Positions 25,690 to 33,964 of a stretch of 64,000 nt of DNA are shown in pieces. Source of the DNA: Micromonospora echinaurantiaca (GTDB taxonomy: Bacteria; Actinomycetota; Actinomycetes; Mycobacteriales; Micromonosporaceae); the NCBI RefSeq assembly GCF_900090235.1, contig NZ_LT607750.1, positions 62,001 through 126,000 of the forward strand, written 5' to 3'. The translations under genes were made by a program, and so were the position numbers. The notes below the pieces were generated by a model. That model was not told the origin of the DNA and did not search any database. It was given only the letters and a program-made list of their open reading frames with translations. Each line of letters starts with the position of its first letter. Within the stretch, counting starts at the first letter, position 1.

Positions 25690-27267
25690 GTGGAGGCGCT
25701 GGTACTGATCGTGGTGCTGGGCACCACCGTGCTGATCGGCACGACCCTCGGCGGCCGGTACAGCGTGGCGCCGCCGGTGCTGCTGATCACCATGGGCGCG
25801 CTGCTCGCGCTGCTGCCCCCGCTGTCCCACGTGGTGCTCGACCCCGAGGTGGTGCTGCTGCTCTTCCTGCCGGCGATCCTCTACCGGGAGAGCATCACCA
25901 CCAGCCTGCGGGAGATCCGGGCCAACCTGGTGCCGATCACGTTGCTCGCGGTGGGGCTGGTGATCGTGACCATGGTCGCGGTGACGATCTTCGTGGAGCG
26001 GTTCGGCATCGAACCGGCGGCGGCCTGGGTGCTCGGCGCGGTGCTCGCGCCGACCGACGCGGCGGCGGTCTCCGGCCTGGCCAAGCGGATGCCACGCCGG
26101 ATCCTCACCACCCTGCACGCGGAGAGCCTGATCAACGACGGCACCGCGCTGGTGCTCTTCTCGGTCGCCGTGGGCCTGGTCGCCGGCGGCGTCGAGCCGA
26201 GCCTGTTCGCGCTGACGGAGCGGTTCCTGGTCGCGTCGGTGGGCGGCGTCGCCGCCGGCATCGTGGTCGGTCTGGTGGTCATCCTGATCCGGAAGCGGCT
26301 CGACGACCCGTTGCGCGAAGGCGGGCTGAGCGTGCTCACCCCGTTCGCCGCCTTCTTCCTCGCCGAGGAGATCCACGCCAGCGGCGTCCTGGCGGTGGTG
26401 GTGGCGGGGCTGATGCTCGCCTACGCCAGCCCGCGGGTGATCCGGGCCCGCTCCCGGATCATGGCGTTCGACTTCTGGGACCTGTCCACGTTCCTGATCA
26501 ACGGCAGCCTCTTCATCCTGCTCGGGATGCAGATCCCGCGCGCCCTGCGCAGCCTCACCAGCACCTCCGCCGCACAGGCGCTGACCATCGCGGTGGGGGT
26601 GACCGGCGTGGTCATCGCGGTCCGGCTGCTCTACGTCCACATCACCACGGCCCTGATCCAGGCGGTCGACCGGCGCAGCTCCCGGCGGGCCATGCGGGTG
26701 CCGTGGCGGGTGCGGACCGCGACCGGGTGGGCCGGCTTCCGCGGTGCCGTCTCGCTGGCGGCCGCCCTCGCGGTTCCGGTGACCACCACCGCCGGCACCC
26801 CGGTGCACGAACGTGACCTGATCATCTTCACCACGGTGGTGGTGATCGTGCTGATCATGCTGATCGAGGGCACCACGCTGCCGGCCGTGGTCCGCTGGGC
26901 GGGCCTGGTCGGTGACGTCCAGCGGGAGGACGAGGTGCGGCTGGCCCGGCGGCGGGCCACCGAGGCCGGCCTGGCGGCGCTGCCCGAGGTGGCCGCCCGG
27001 CTCGGCATCGAGCAGGAGGTCGTCGACCGGATGCGCGGGGAGTACCAGAAGCACCTGGACTCGGTCGCCGCCGAGGAGCGGGGCGAGGAGCCGGAGCAGG
27101 CCCGGGAGCTGGACCGGCAGCTGCGCCTCGCCGTCCTCGACCACAAGCGCCGGGAGGTCACCCGGCTGCGCGACACCAACCAGATCGACGACTTCGTGCT
27201 GCGCGAGGTGCAGGCCGCGCTGGACATCGAGGAGATCCGCCTGCTCGGGCCGGCCCAGAACGAGTAG
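25690..27267 (+). CDS. Na+/H+ antiporter, CPA1 family
   Basis: A 525-residue membrane protein with about twelve hydrophobic segments in the first 415 residues. FLPAILYRESITTSLREIR, GAVLAPTDAAAVSGLAKRMPRRI, HAESLINDGTALVLF (the ND pair that binds the cation) and GFRGAVSLAAALAVP mark the NhaP/CPA1 exchanger family. The last 110 residues form a charged, coiled-coil-like cytoplasmic tail. GTG 25690 is chosen because the purine-rich GGGGGTGGGGG precedes it; an in-frame GTG 18 bases earlier would add only CGGGG. The protein exchanges protons for sodium or potassium in pH or salt homeostasis. Confidence 0.9.
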   Translation: MEALVLIVVLGTTVLIGTTLGGRYSVAPPVLLITMGALLALLPPLSHVVLDPEVVLLLFLPAILYRESITTSLREIRANLVPITLLAVGLVIVTMVAVTIFVERFGIEPAAAWVLGAVLAPTDAAAVSGLAKRMPRRILTTLHAESLINDGTALVLFSVAVGLVAGGVEPSLFALTERFLVASVGGVAAGIVVGLVVILIRKRLDDPLREGGLSVLTPFAAFFLAEEIHASGVLAVVVAGLMLAYASPRVIRARSRIMAFDFWDLSTFLINGSLFILLGMQIPRALRSLTSTSAAQALTIAVGVTGVVIAVRLLYVHITTALIQAVDRRSSRRAMRVPWRVRTATGWAGFRGAVSLAAALAVPVTTTAGTPVHERDLIIFTTVVVIVLIMLIEGTTLPAVVRWAGLVGDVQREDEVRLARRRATEAGLAALPEVAARLGIEQEVVDRMRGEYQKHLDSVAAEERGEEPEQARELDRQLRLAVLDHKRREVTRLRDTNQIDDFVLREVQAALDIEEIRLLGPAQNE

Positions 27268-27279
27268 CCGGCCGGCGGG

Positions 27280-28014
27280 TCAGGTGCGGCGGAGCATCCG
27301 GTAGGTGGCGATTCCGCCGGTGCCCAGCGCGGCGAGGAAGACCAGCCAGACCACGGTGCTGCTGACGCCCATCTGCGGGCCGGTGTTGGCCGAGGCGGCG
27401 GCGAGCAGCCCGTCGTTGCCGGGGGCGGGCAGCGCGGCGGGCGGGAGTTCCGGCCACCGCACCAGGCCGGTGCTCTCCAGCATCTGCATGTGGTGCATGA
27501 CGAACCGGTTGGCGTCCTCGGCGAGCTTGCGCACGATCGGGTCGCGGGTGCTGGCCCGGATGGCTCCGATCACCGGGAAGATCTTGCCGTGGGCGACCCG
27601 CAGCCGGGTGACGAAGATCTGGTCGAAGCGCGCGCCGGTGGCGTTCTGCATCTCCTTCAACCAGCCCTTCTGCTCGTCCGTCGGGTCGGTCGGGATGGTC
27701 GCGCCCAGCTTGTTGGCCGCCTCCACGGTCAGCCGGTCCAGCTCCTCGTGCTCGGTGGCGATGGCGGCGCCGATCTCCCGGACCTTGGCCGACTGGCCCT
27801 TCTCGGCGGCCATCTGCCCGGCCGGCATCTCCCAGAGCCCGGCCAGCCGGACGCCGTTGAGCAGGGCGGCGTCGGCGGCGTTGAGCTGCTGTCCGGCCGG
27901 CGCGGCGACGGCCACACCGGGCAGCACCAGCCCGGCGGCGATCGTGACGAGCAGCACCGCCAACCGACGGGTCCGGTGCACCTGCCGACGGCGGGCGGAA
28001 CTGAGCGATGCCAT
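27280..28014 (-). CDS. DUF4142 family exported protein
   Basis: A 244-residue protein. An Arg-rich start and hydrophobic core end in VAVAAPAG, a likely signal peptide cut near residue 38. The middle (about 43-185) is the helical DUF4142 domain, with LAGLWEMPAGQMAAEKGQSAKVREIG and TEHEELDRLTVEAANKLG, a ferritin-like bundle found in many bacterial envelope proteins. A C-terminal membrane segment (STVVWLVFLAALGTGGIATY) and RMLRRT would anchor it facing outside. GGAGG stands eight bases before the ATG. Its function is unknown; it is convergent with the antiporter, 12 bases apart. Confidence 0.85.
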   Translation of the reverse strand: MASLSSARRRQVHRTRRLAVLLVTIAAGLVLPGVAVAAPAGQQLNAADAALLNGVRLAGLWEMPAGQMAAEKGQSAKVREIGAAIATEHEELDRLTVEAANKLGATIPTDPTDEQKGWLKEMQNATGARFDQIFVTRLRVAHGKIFPVIGAIRASTRDPIVRKLAEDANRFVMHHMQMLESTGLVRWPELPPAALPAPGNDGLLAAASANTGPQMGVSSTVVWLVFLAALGTGGIATYRMLRRT

Positions 28015-28138
28015 GTCTGTGCTGCCTCCTCGGTGCGGGCCGGACGCCTCCGCCGGGCGACCGCATCCCGCCGGCCGCCCGTCCGCCCACTGGTACGGAC
28101 TGATCGCCCGATCAGTTCATTGCGCCCGGCGGCAGCGG

Positions 28139-28435
28139 TCAGCGGACGACGGCCAGCACCAGCCCGAGCAGCAGCAGGGTGAGCGCGGCGGCGGCGAAGA
28201 TCGCCAGCAGTTCCCGCCGGCCGTGCGCGCCGGCCGGGTCGGGGGTGGCCGGCGCGGCCGGCGGCGGCAGGTCCCGGGTGAGCGCGGCGAGGTCGCCGAG
28301 CGTACGCGCGGTCCAGACGGCACCGGCCCGGTCGGCGAACTCGTCCAGGGTGAGCCGGCCGGCGGCGGTGTGCCGTTGCAGCTCGGCGACCACCCGGTGC
28401 CGGTCGTCGTCGGAGGCGCGCAACTGGACGTCCAC
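28139..28435 (-). CDS. DUF1707 (SHOCT-like) membrane protein
   Basis: A 98-residue protein. Residues 5-55 are the DUF1707 domain common in actinobacteria (LRASDDDRHRVVAELQRHTAAGRLTLDEFADRAGAVWTARTLGDLAALTRDLP). A short Pro/Ala linker and one C-terminal membrane segment (LLAIFAAAALTLLLLGLVLAVV) follow. DUF1707 domains are usually found near the N-terminus of small membrane proteins of unknown role. The start is GTG 28435. It lies alone between the DUF4142 and ROK genes on the same strand. Confidence 0.85.
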   Translation of the reverse strand: MDVQLRASDDDRHRVVAELQRHTAAGRLTLDEFADRAGAVWTARTLGDLAALTRDLPPPAAPATPDPAGAHGRRELLAIFAAAALTLLLLGLVLAVVR

Positions 28436-28623
28436 GGGGGACAGGCTACGCAGGACAGCGCGCCGGCGGGTCCGCCGGACAGCCGAGTGTTCCCCCCGGG
28501 CGGGGTCGCCGCTCAGCCCCCGCGTCGCCGATCACCGCGGGTGGTCGCTGCGGAGTTGCGGGCGGTCAGCGACCCGGCCGGGAGCAGCCGGTCCGCGTCG
28601 CCGGTCGGCCCCGGTGCCGCCGG

Positions 28624-29826
28624 TCAGCCGGCGTCGAGCGGGTCGGCGAGCAGCCGCTCGAAGGCCAGCTCGGCCGCACCGATCAGGGCGGCGTCCTCGC
28701 CCAGCTTGGGGGTGCGCAGCCGGACGTGTTCCAGGCAGGCGGCCAGCCCGTTGGAGTTGAGCCGGCTGCGGACCTGGGCCGCCGCGGCGAGGTAGAGGTC
28801 GCGCATGGTGCCGCCGAAGATGACCATCTCCGGGTTGAAGATGTTGACCAGGTTGGCCACCCCGAAGCCGAGCCAGTCGCCGGCCTGGCGGACCGCCGAC
28901 TGGGCCCGGGCGTCGCCCCGGTCGGCGGCGTCGAAGACGGCCAGCAGCGCGTCCCGCCCCCGGGCGTCCGAGCGGCCGGCGTGGCGCAGCAACGCGTGCT
29001 CGCCGATCTCGGTCTCCCAGCAGCCCCGGGAGCCGCACTCGCAGCGCTCGCAGCGCTCGCCGTCGCGGACCACCTTCATGTGGCCCACCTCGCCGCCGTA
29101 CCCGCCGTGCCCGGTCACCCGCCGGCCGCCGGCGATGATGCCGGCGCCCACGCCGACGTCCCCGTAGAGGTAGATGACGTTGTCGCAGCCGGAAGCCGCG
29201 CCCCGGGCGTGCTCGGCGAAGGCCGCCACGTCGGCCACGTTCCCGACGGTGACCGGCACGTCGCAGCCGAGTTCCGCGCTGAGCGCCGCGCCGATCGGCT
29301 CGTCCACCCAGCCGGTGGTCGGGCCCAGCCGGACCAGGCCGTCGGCGCGGCGCACCATGCCGCAGACGGCGACCCCGGCGCCGACGCAGATCGACTCGCC
29401 CGGCACCGCGTGCTGCATCTCCTTGACCGCCCCGGCGAGCAGCGGCGCGGCCTCCGCGGCGGTCAGGTCGCGGGGCCGGTCCAGCTCCCGGCGGTCGAGC
29501 ACGGTGCCGCCGAGCCCGACCCGCGCGGCACGCAGCCGGTCCACCTCGATGCTGTACGCGTACGCGTAGACCCGCGCCGACTCGGGCCGGACGACCAGCG
29601 ACGGTCGTCCGGCCCGGCCGGTCTCCTTCGGCGTCCCCTCGCTGACCAGCCCGGCGCCGGCCAGGTCGGCGGTCAGCGCACCGATGGTGCTGCGGTTCAA
29701 CCCCAGCGCGGTGGTCAGTTCCGCGCGGGTGGTCGCCCCGTGGACGTGCACGTAGCGCAGCAGCGCACCGAGGTTCTGCCGGCGGATCTCGTCCTGGCTC
29801 GGCCCTGCGCGCATTACTGTCGCCAC
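28624..29826 (-). CDS. ROK family transcriptional regulator
   Basis: A 400-residue NagC/XylR-type regulator. The N-terminal winged helix reads IRRQNLGALLRYVHVHGATTRAELTTALGLNRSTIGALTADLAGAGLV. The sugar-kinase-like domain has YLYGDVGVGAGIIAGG, GGYGGEVGHM and the zinc-binding cluster CERCECGSRGCWE typical of ROK proteins. The GTG at 29826 follows the permease stop by 16 bases, so it is the last gene of the sugar ABC operon; an ATG 12 bases inside is an alternative start. By analogy with XylR/NagC it should sense the transported sugar and repress the operon, perhaps at the site 33231-33249 (inference). Confidence 0.9.
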   Translation of the reverse strand: MATVMRAGPSQDEIRRQNLGALLRYVHVHGATTRAELTTALGLNRSTIGALTADLAGAGLVSEGTPKETGRAGRPSLVVRPESARVYAYAYSIEVDRLRAARVGLGGTVLDRRELDRPRDLTAAEAAPLLAGAVKEMQHAVPGESICVGAGVAVCGMVRRADGLVRLGPTTGWVDEPIGAALSAELGCDVPVTVGNVADVAAFAEHARGAASGCDNVIYLYGDVGVGAGIIAGGRRVTGHGGYGGEVGHMKVVRDGERCERCECGSRGCWETEIGEHALLRHAGRSDARGRDALLAVFDAADRGDARAQSAVRQAGDWLGFGVANLVNIFNPEMVIFGGTMRDLYLAAAAQVRSRLNSNGLAACLEHVRLRTPKLGEDAALIGAAELAFERLLADPLDAG

Positions 29827-29842
29827 GTCGGTACCGCGGGGG

Positions 29843-31102
29843 TCAGCGGGTGCCGGTCGCCGCGGAACGGCGCCGGGAGAAGGCGTCCACGCTCGCCGCG
29901 AGCAGCAGCACCACGCCGGTGACCACGTACTTCACGCCCGAGCTGTACCCCATCAGACCCATCCCGTTGTCGATCACCGCGACCACCGCGCCACCGAGTA
30001 CGGCGTCCAGCACCCGGCCCTTGCCGCCGAAGAGGCTGGTGCCGCCGATAACCGCGGCGCCCACGGCGTAGAGCAGTACGTTACTGCCACCGGTGTTGGG
30101 GTCCACCGAGTTGGCCCGGCTGGCCGCCACGATGCCGCCGACGGCCGCCATCGAGGAGCAGATCATGAAGACCGAGATGCGGATCCGGTCCACGTTGATG
30201 CCGGCCCGGCGCGCCGCCTCCTTGTTGCCGCCGACCGCGTAGACGTGCCGGCCGTAGCTGGTGCGCTGGAGCACGAAGGTCCAGAGGACCAGCAGCAGCG
30301 CGATGATCGGCACGACGATCGGCACACCCTTGAGCGAGCTGATCAGGACGTTGCGGCTGCGCTCCAGGTTGAGGATGAAGACCGCGACGCCGAGGATCAC
30401 CGCGAGGCCGCCGATCCGGACGAACACCACGGCGAGTGGGTCGGTGACCAGCCCCCGGTTGGCGCGGTTGCGGTGCCGCAGCAGTTGCACCGCGGCGAAG
30501 CCGGCGACCGCGACGGCGGCCAGCAGCCAGCCGAGGACGGGGGGCAGGTTGCGGTTGGCGATGGCCACCAGCACGTCGTCCCGCACCGAGATGTTGGTGC
30601 CCTCCTCCATGAGCATCAGCACGACGCCCTGGAAGGCGAGGAACCCGGCGAGGGTCACCACGAAGGACGGGATCCCGATCTTGGCGACCAGGAAGCCCAG
30701 CGTCGTGCCGATCACCACGCCGGTGGCCAGGGCCGCGACCACCGCGACGTACCAGGGGTAGCCGAGCACGGTGACCACATTGGCCAGCACGGCGGCGCAG
30801 ACGCCGCTGGCGAAGCCGGCGGAGAGGTCGATCTCGCCGAGCAGCAGGACGAAGACCAGCCCCATGGCGATCAGGGTGACCGCCGCGCCCTGGGTGAACA
30901 GGTTGGCGAAGTTGCCGGCGGTGAGGAACGACGGCCGCATGATCGAGAAGACAGTGCAGAGCACGATCAGGCCGAGCACGGCCGGCAGCGCGCCGATGTC
31001 GCCACCGCGTACCCGGCCGACGTAGTTGCGTACGTGGCTGCCGAGGGTGGGCGTCGGTGTGACCGCCGCCGGGCCTTCCTTCTGCACGACCGTGGTGGTC
31101 AC
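29843..31102 (-). CDS. Xylose-type sugar ABC transporter permease
   Basis: A 419-residue permease of the RbsC/XylH family (BPD_transp_2). About ten to twelve membrane segments are visible. Typical stretches are GLVFVLLLGEIDLSAGFASG, the EAA-like RTSYGRHVYAVGGNKEAARRAGINVDRIRI, VAASRANSVDPNTGG, and AVIGGTSLFGGKGRVLDAVLGG near the end. The length, with a long middle region (about 170-260), matches XylH rather than RbsC. The GTG start overlaps the ATPase gene stop (GTGA), so the two are coupled. The sugar is predicted to be xylose or a related pentose, by family only. Confidence 0.9.
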   Translation of the reverse strand: MTTTVVQKEGPAAVTPTPTLGSHVRNYVGRVRGGDIGALPAVLGLIVLCTVFSIMRPSFLTAGNFANLFTQGAAVTLIAMGLVFVLLLGEIDLSAGFASGVCAAVLANVVTVLGYPWYVAVVAALATGVVIGTTLGFLVAKIGIPSFVVTLAGFLAFQGVVLMLMEEGTNISVRDDVLVAIANRNLPPVLGWLLAAVAVAGFAAVQLLRHRNRANRGLVTDPLAVVFVRIGGLAVILGVAVFILNLERSRNVLISSLKGVPIVVPIIALLLVLWTFVLQRTSYGRHVYAVGGNKEAARRAGINVDRIRISVFMICSSMAAVGGIVAASRANSVDPNTGGSNVLLYAVGAAVIGGTSLFGGKGRVLDAVLGGAVVAVIDNGMGLMGYSSGVKYVVTGVVLLLAASVDAFSRRRSAATGTR

Positions 31103-31917
31103 TGGACGCCTCCTGTGGTGGTCTGGGTCGGCTCGGCGCCGTGGCCGTTGCTGGCCGCCTCGGCGGCGAGGCCGAGCCCGCCGGAGCGGCCGGCGGTGAT
31201 CAGCTCCACCACCTGGGCGTGGGTGATGTCGGTGGTCTTCACCTGGGCGACCATCTGGCCGAGGTAGAGCGCGGCGATCCGGTCGGAGACGGCGAAGACG
31301 TCGTTCATGTTGTGCGAGATGAGCACGACCGCGAGGCCGTTGTCGGCCAGCCGGCGGACCAGCTCGAGCACCTGCGCGGTCTGCGCGACGCCGAGCGCGG
31401 CGGTCGGCTCGTCGAGGATGACCAGCTTGCTGTTCCAGAGCACCGCCTTGGCGATGGCCACCGTCTGGCGCTGGCCGCCGGAGAGGCTGGAGACGTGCTG
31501 CCGCAACGACTTCACGGTGCGGACGGAGAGCCCGGCCAGCGTCTCCGCGGCGAGCTGCTCCATGGTCGGCTCGTCCAGGACGATGCCGCTGCGCTTCTCC
31601 CGGCCGAGGAACATGTTCTGCACGATGTCGAGGTTGTCGCAGAGCGCGAGGTCCTGGTAGACGACCTCGATACCGAGCGCGGCGGCGTCCCGGGGACTGT
31701 TGATGGTCACCGGCCGGCCGTCGAAGAGGAACTCGCCGGCGTCGGTCTGGTAGATGCCGCTGATGCACTTGACCAGGGTCGACTTGCCGGCGCCGTTGTC
31801 GCCGACCAGCGCGGTCACCTCGCCGGGATGGGCGGCGAAGGCGACGTCACGCAGGACCTGGACGGGACCGAAGCTCTTGTCGATCCCGCGTAGCTCCAGC
31901 AGTGGTGTTGCGGACAC
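31099..31917 (-). CDS. Sugar ABC transporter ATP-binding protein (single-domain)
   Basis: A 272-residue ATPase. Walker A is GDNGAGKST, the Q-loop VVYQDLAL, the signature LSGGQRQTVAIAKAV, Walker B LVILDEPTAALG and the switch ISHNMND. It resembles XylG/RbsA-type proteins but has only one ATPase domain rather than two, as in FrcA-like systems. The DEPTAALG, with Gly in place of Asp after ALxx, is the usual form in this subgroup. The GTG start has GGAG eight bases upstream. It is second in the operon, after the binding protein and a strong hairpin. Confidence 0.92.
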   Translation of the reverse strand: MSATPLLELRGIDKSFGPVQVLRDVAFAAHPGEVTALVGDNGAGKSTLVKCISGIYQTDAGEFLFDGRPVTINSPRDAAALGIEVVYQDLALCDNLDIVQNMFLGREKRSGIVLDEPTMEQLAAETLAGLSVRTVKSLRQHVSSLSGGQRQTVAIAKAVLWNSKLVILDEPTAALGVAQTAQVLELVRRLADNGLAVVLISHNMNDVFAVSDRIAALYLGQMVAQVKTTDITHAQVVELITAGRSGGLGLAAEAASNGHGAEPTQTTTGGVQ

Positions 31918-31960
31918 GGGGTGTCTCCTTCGGATGGAGGGGAGATCTCGGAGCCCGTCC

Positions 31961-32007
31961 GGCGAGTGCCGCCCGGCACGGGGGAGTCCCGTGCCGGGCG
32001 GCTCGCC
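31961..32007 (-). terminator. Strong intra-operon hairpin after the binding-protein gene
   Basis: A 15-bp perfect stem (31968-31982 with 31988-32002) has a 5-base loop and continues for five more pairs (31961-31965 with 32003-32007) past a two-base bulge. It follows the binding-protein gene by 26 bases. Such hairpins in sugar ABC operons usually cut down readthrough or protect the first cistron, so that more binding protein is made than ATPase and permease (established for similar operons, inferred here). Confidence 0.7.
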
Positions 32008-32033
32008 TCGGCGGGTACGACGTGGAGCGTCGG

Positions 32034-33131
32034 TCAGCTGATGCCGGCGTCGGCGCAGAGCTTGGCGTAGTCGGCCGTGCAGACCTCGTCCTTGGTGACG
32101 AAGCCGTCGGCGATCACGTCCTTGACGTTCTCCTTGTAGATCAGCTTCGGGGTGAGCAGCACGGACGCGACGTCACGGCCGCCCTCCGGGTCCTTGACGG
32201 TCTGCCCGGTCTCCTTCTTCTCACCCTTGGCGAGCGCGATGGCCAGGTCGGAGGCGGCCTTCGCCTCCTCCTTGATCGCCTTGTAGACGGTCATGCACTG
32301 GTCGCCGGCGAGGATGTTCTGCAGGCCCTGCGGGGTGGCGTCCTGGCCGGTGACCGGGACCTTCCCGTTGAGCTTGTTCTTCTTCAGCACCGAGATGGCC
32401 GCGTTGCCCAGCCCGTCGTTGGCGGCGAGCACACCGTCGATCTTGCCGCCGGTCTGGGTCAGCATCTGCTCGAAGATCGTCGCGGCCTGGGCGTTGTCCC
32501 AGTCCGGCACGGACTGGTCCGGGCCCTTGGTGTACTCCTTGGAGTCGAACTTCGGCTTGAGGATCGAGTCGTACCCGTTCTTGAACAGGGTGGCGTTGTT
32601 GTCGGTCGGCGAGCCGTTGAGGTAGGCCACGACCGGGTTCTTGGCGCCCTTGTCGGTCAGGCACTTGGCCAGACCCTCGCCCTGGAGCTTGCCGACCGCC
32701 TCGTTGTCGAAGCTGACGTAGTACTCGGCGGAGCCGCCGAGGGTGAGCCGGTCGTAGTCGATGGTGGCGACGCCCTGCGACTTGGCCTTGTCCAGGACGG
32801 CCTTGCCGGTGCCGGAGTCCAGGTTGACGATCATCAGGGCGGTGACGCCGTTGGTGATCATCTGGTCGGCGATGGTCTGGAAGGCGGTCTTGTCGCCCTG
32901 GGCGTTCTGGATGTCGTACTGGACGCCGGCGGCCTTGAACGCCTCTTCCAGGAACTTGCGGTCGGCGCCCTCCCAGCGGGCGGAGGACTTGCTGTCCGGG
33001 AGGATGACGCCGATCTTCGGGGTCTTGGCGCTGCCGGCCTGGTCACCGCTGCCGGATTCGTCGCCACAGGCGGCCACGCTGCCGACGGTCAGGAGGCCCA
33101 CGGCGGCGAAGGTGAGGAAGCCCTTGCGCAT
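32034..33131 (-). CDS. Xylose-type sugar ABC transporter substrate-binding lipoprotein
   Basis: A 365-residue binding protein. The signal MRKGFLTFAAVGLLTVGSVAAC ends in a lipobox with Cys22 as the lipidated residue. The mature part is a periplasmic-binding-protein-1 fold: IGVILPDSKSSARWEGADRKFLEEAFKAAG, NVDSGTGKA-like segment, IDYDRLTLGGSAEYYVSFDNEAVGKLQG and VPVTGQDATPQGLQNI match the XylF pattern, so xylose or a similar sugar is likely. ATG 33131 is chosen because the signal peptide starts there and AGGA lies nine bases upstream. It heads the four-gene operon that ends with the ROK regulator. Confidence 0.92.
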   Translation of the reverse strand: MRKGFLTFAAVGLLTVGSVAACGDESGSGDQAGSAKTPKIGVILPDSKSSARWEGADRKFLEEAFKAAGVQYDIQNAQGDKTAFQTIADQMITNGVTALMIVNLDSGTGKAVLDKAKSQGVATIDYDRLTLGGSAEYYVSFDNEAVGKLQGEGLAKCLTDKGAKNPVVAYLNGSPTDNNATLFKNGYDSILKPKFDSKEYTKGPDQSVPDWDNAQAATIFEQMLTQTGGKIDGVLAANDGLGNAAISVLKKNKLNGKVPVTGQDATPQGLQNILAGDQCMTVYKAIKEEAKAASDLAIALAKGEKKETGQTVKDPEGGRDVASVLLTPKLIYKENVKDVIADGFVTKDEVCTADYAKLCADAGIS

Positions 33132-33182
33132 GTGCAGGGTCCTTTCGAGGTGGGGGTAGGTGTTGTTTTGTTGTGCCCGGCA

Positions 33183-33211
33183 ACGTATTCCGCTCGCCGA
33201 CCCGACCACAA
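33183..33211 (-). promoter_or_regulatory. Candidate promoter of the sugar ABC operon
   Basis: On the minus strand TTGTGG (33206-33211) is followed after 17 bases by ATACGT (33183-33188). This is a modest sigma-A-like match. The start would lie about 45 bases before the ATG. Confidence 0.35.
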
Positions 33212-33230
33212 GGGTGCCGAGGTCATGAGT

Positions 33231-33249
33231 TTGTTGGCAGCGGTAACAA
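33231..33249. promoter_or_regulatory. Candidate ROK-regulator operator
   Basis: TTGTT-GGCAGCGGT-AACAA is a dyad of A+T-rich outer arms with a G+C-rich nine-base centre, the general form of NagC/XylR operators. It lies about 100 bases before the binding-protein gene of the operon that encodes a ROK regulator. Confidence 0.45.
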
Positions 33250-33274
33250 TTCAGCAACGTCCCCGACACCCTCA

Positions 33275-33288
33275 AGAAAGCGCTCCCA
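33275..33288. promoter_or_regulatory. Candidate LacI-type operator
   Basis: AGAAAGCGCTCCCA resembles the actinobacterial CebR-type site TGGGAGCGCTCCCA with the central AGCGCT intact. A LacI-family sugar repressor encoded elsewhere could add a second control. The match is imperfect in one half. Confidence 0.35.
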
Positions 33289-33312
33289 CCCCTGCCGCCG
33301 TCACACCGACGT

Positions 33313-33372
33313 GTTGATCAAGGGGTTCGCGTCATACGCTGCGCGATTTCCGCCCCAAACCCCTTGATCAAC
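33313..33372. repeat. Inverted repeat of the GTTGATCA family, copy 1
   Basis: The arms GTTGATCAAGGGGTT (33313-33327) and AACCCCTTGATCAAC (33358-33372) are exact inverted copies with 30 bases between. Past one mismatch, GACG and CGTC extend the stem. It lies 18 bases after the stop of the ybaK-like gene. Two related elements occur at 40816-40876 and 57050-57116. Confidence 0.9.
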
Positions 33373-33390
33373 CCGTCGGGGGGTGCGGGG

Positions 33391-33873
33391 TCAGGGGCTG
33401 GTGGAGAGGGGGGCGAGGTGGGCGGTGGTGAGGGTGATCAGGTCGGCCGGGGCGAGTTGGAGTTGGAGGCCGCGCCGGCCGGCCGAGACGTAGATCGTCG
33501 GGAAGTCCAGCGCCGACGAGTCGAGCACGGTGGGCAGCCGCTTGCGCTGGCCCAGCGGGCTGATCCCGCCCCGGACGTAGCCGGTCACCCGCTCGGCCAC
33601 CGTACGGTCGGCCAGCGCCGCCCGCTTGCCACCGACCGCCGCGGCGAGCGCCTTGAGGTCCAGCTCGCCGGTGACCGGCACGACCGCCACCGTGAGCGCC
33701 CCGTCGACCTCGGTGACCAGCGACTTGAACACCCGCTCCGGCGGCACGCCCAGCGCCTCGGCGACCAGCCCGCCGTAGTTCGGCGCGTCCGGGGAGACGT
33801 CGTACGGATGGGTGCTGTGCGTGATCTTCCGCTTCGCCAGCAGCGCCGTCGCCGGTGTTCCCTGTCCCGCCAT
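33391..33873 (-). CDS. ybaK: Cys-tRNA(Pro)/Cys-tRNA(Cys) deacylase, YbaK/EbsC family
   Basis: A 160-residue protein of the YbaK/ProX-like editing family, which hydrolyses mischarged Cys-tRNA(Pro). It shows ATALLAKRKITHSTHPYDV, ERVFKSLVTEVDG with the conserved Lys of the active pocket, VAVVPVTGELDLKALAAAVGGKRA, and GYVRGGISPLGQRKRLPTVLD. Length is normal. ATG 33873 is chosen because the family starts here and a leaderless -10 box (TAGCTT) lies seven bases upstream; a TTG nine bases earlier is unlikely. Confidence 0.92.
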   Translation of the reverse strand: MAGQGTPATALLAKRKITHSTHPYDVSPDAPNYGGLVAEALGVPPERVFKSLVTEVDGALTVAVVPVTGELDLKALAAAVGGKRAALADRTVAERVTGYVRGGISPLGQRKRLPTVLDSSALDFPTIYVSAGRRGLQLQLAPADLITLTTAHLAPLSTSP

Positions 33874-33880
33874 GCCCGAC

Positions 33881-33886
33881 AAGCTA
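33881..33886 (-). promoter_or_regulatory. Leaderless -10 box of ybaK
   Basis: Read on the minus strand, TAGCTT lies seven bases before the ATG at 33873 and no Shine-Dalgarno sequence is present. Confidence 0.5.
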
Positions 33887-33964
33887 GCGGCGCCCCGCCC
33901 GCCAGGCCATCCGATACCCGCGCCCTGGGACGGGCCGACCGCCGGGCGGCGAGCGGCGGGGTGG

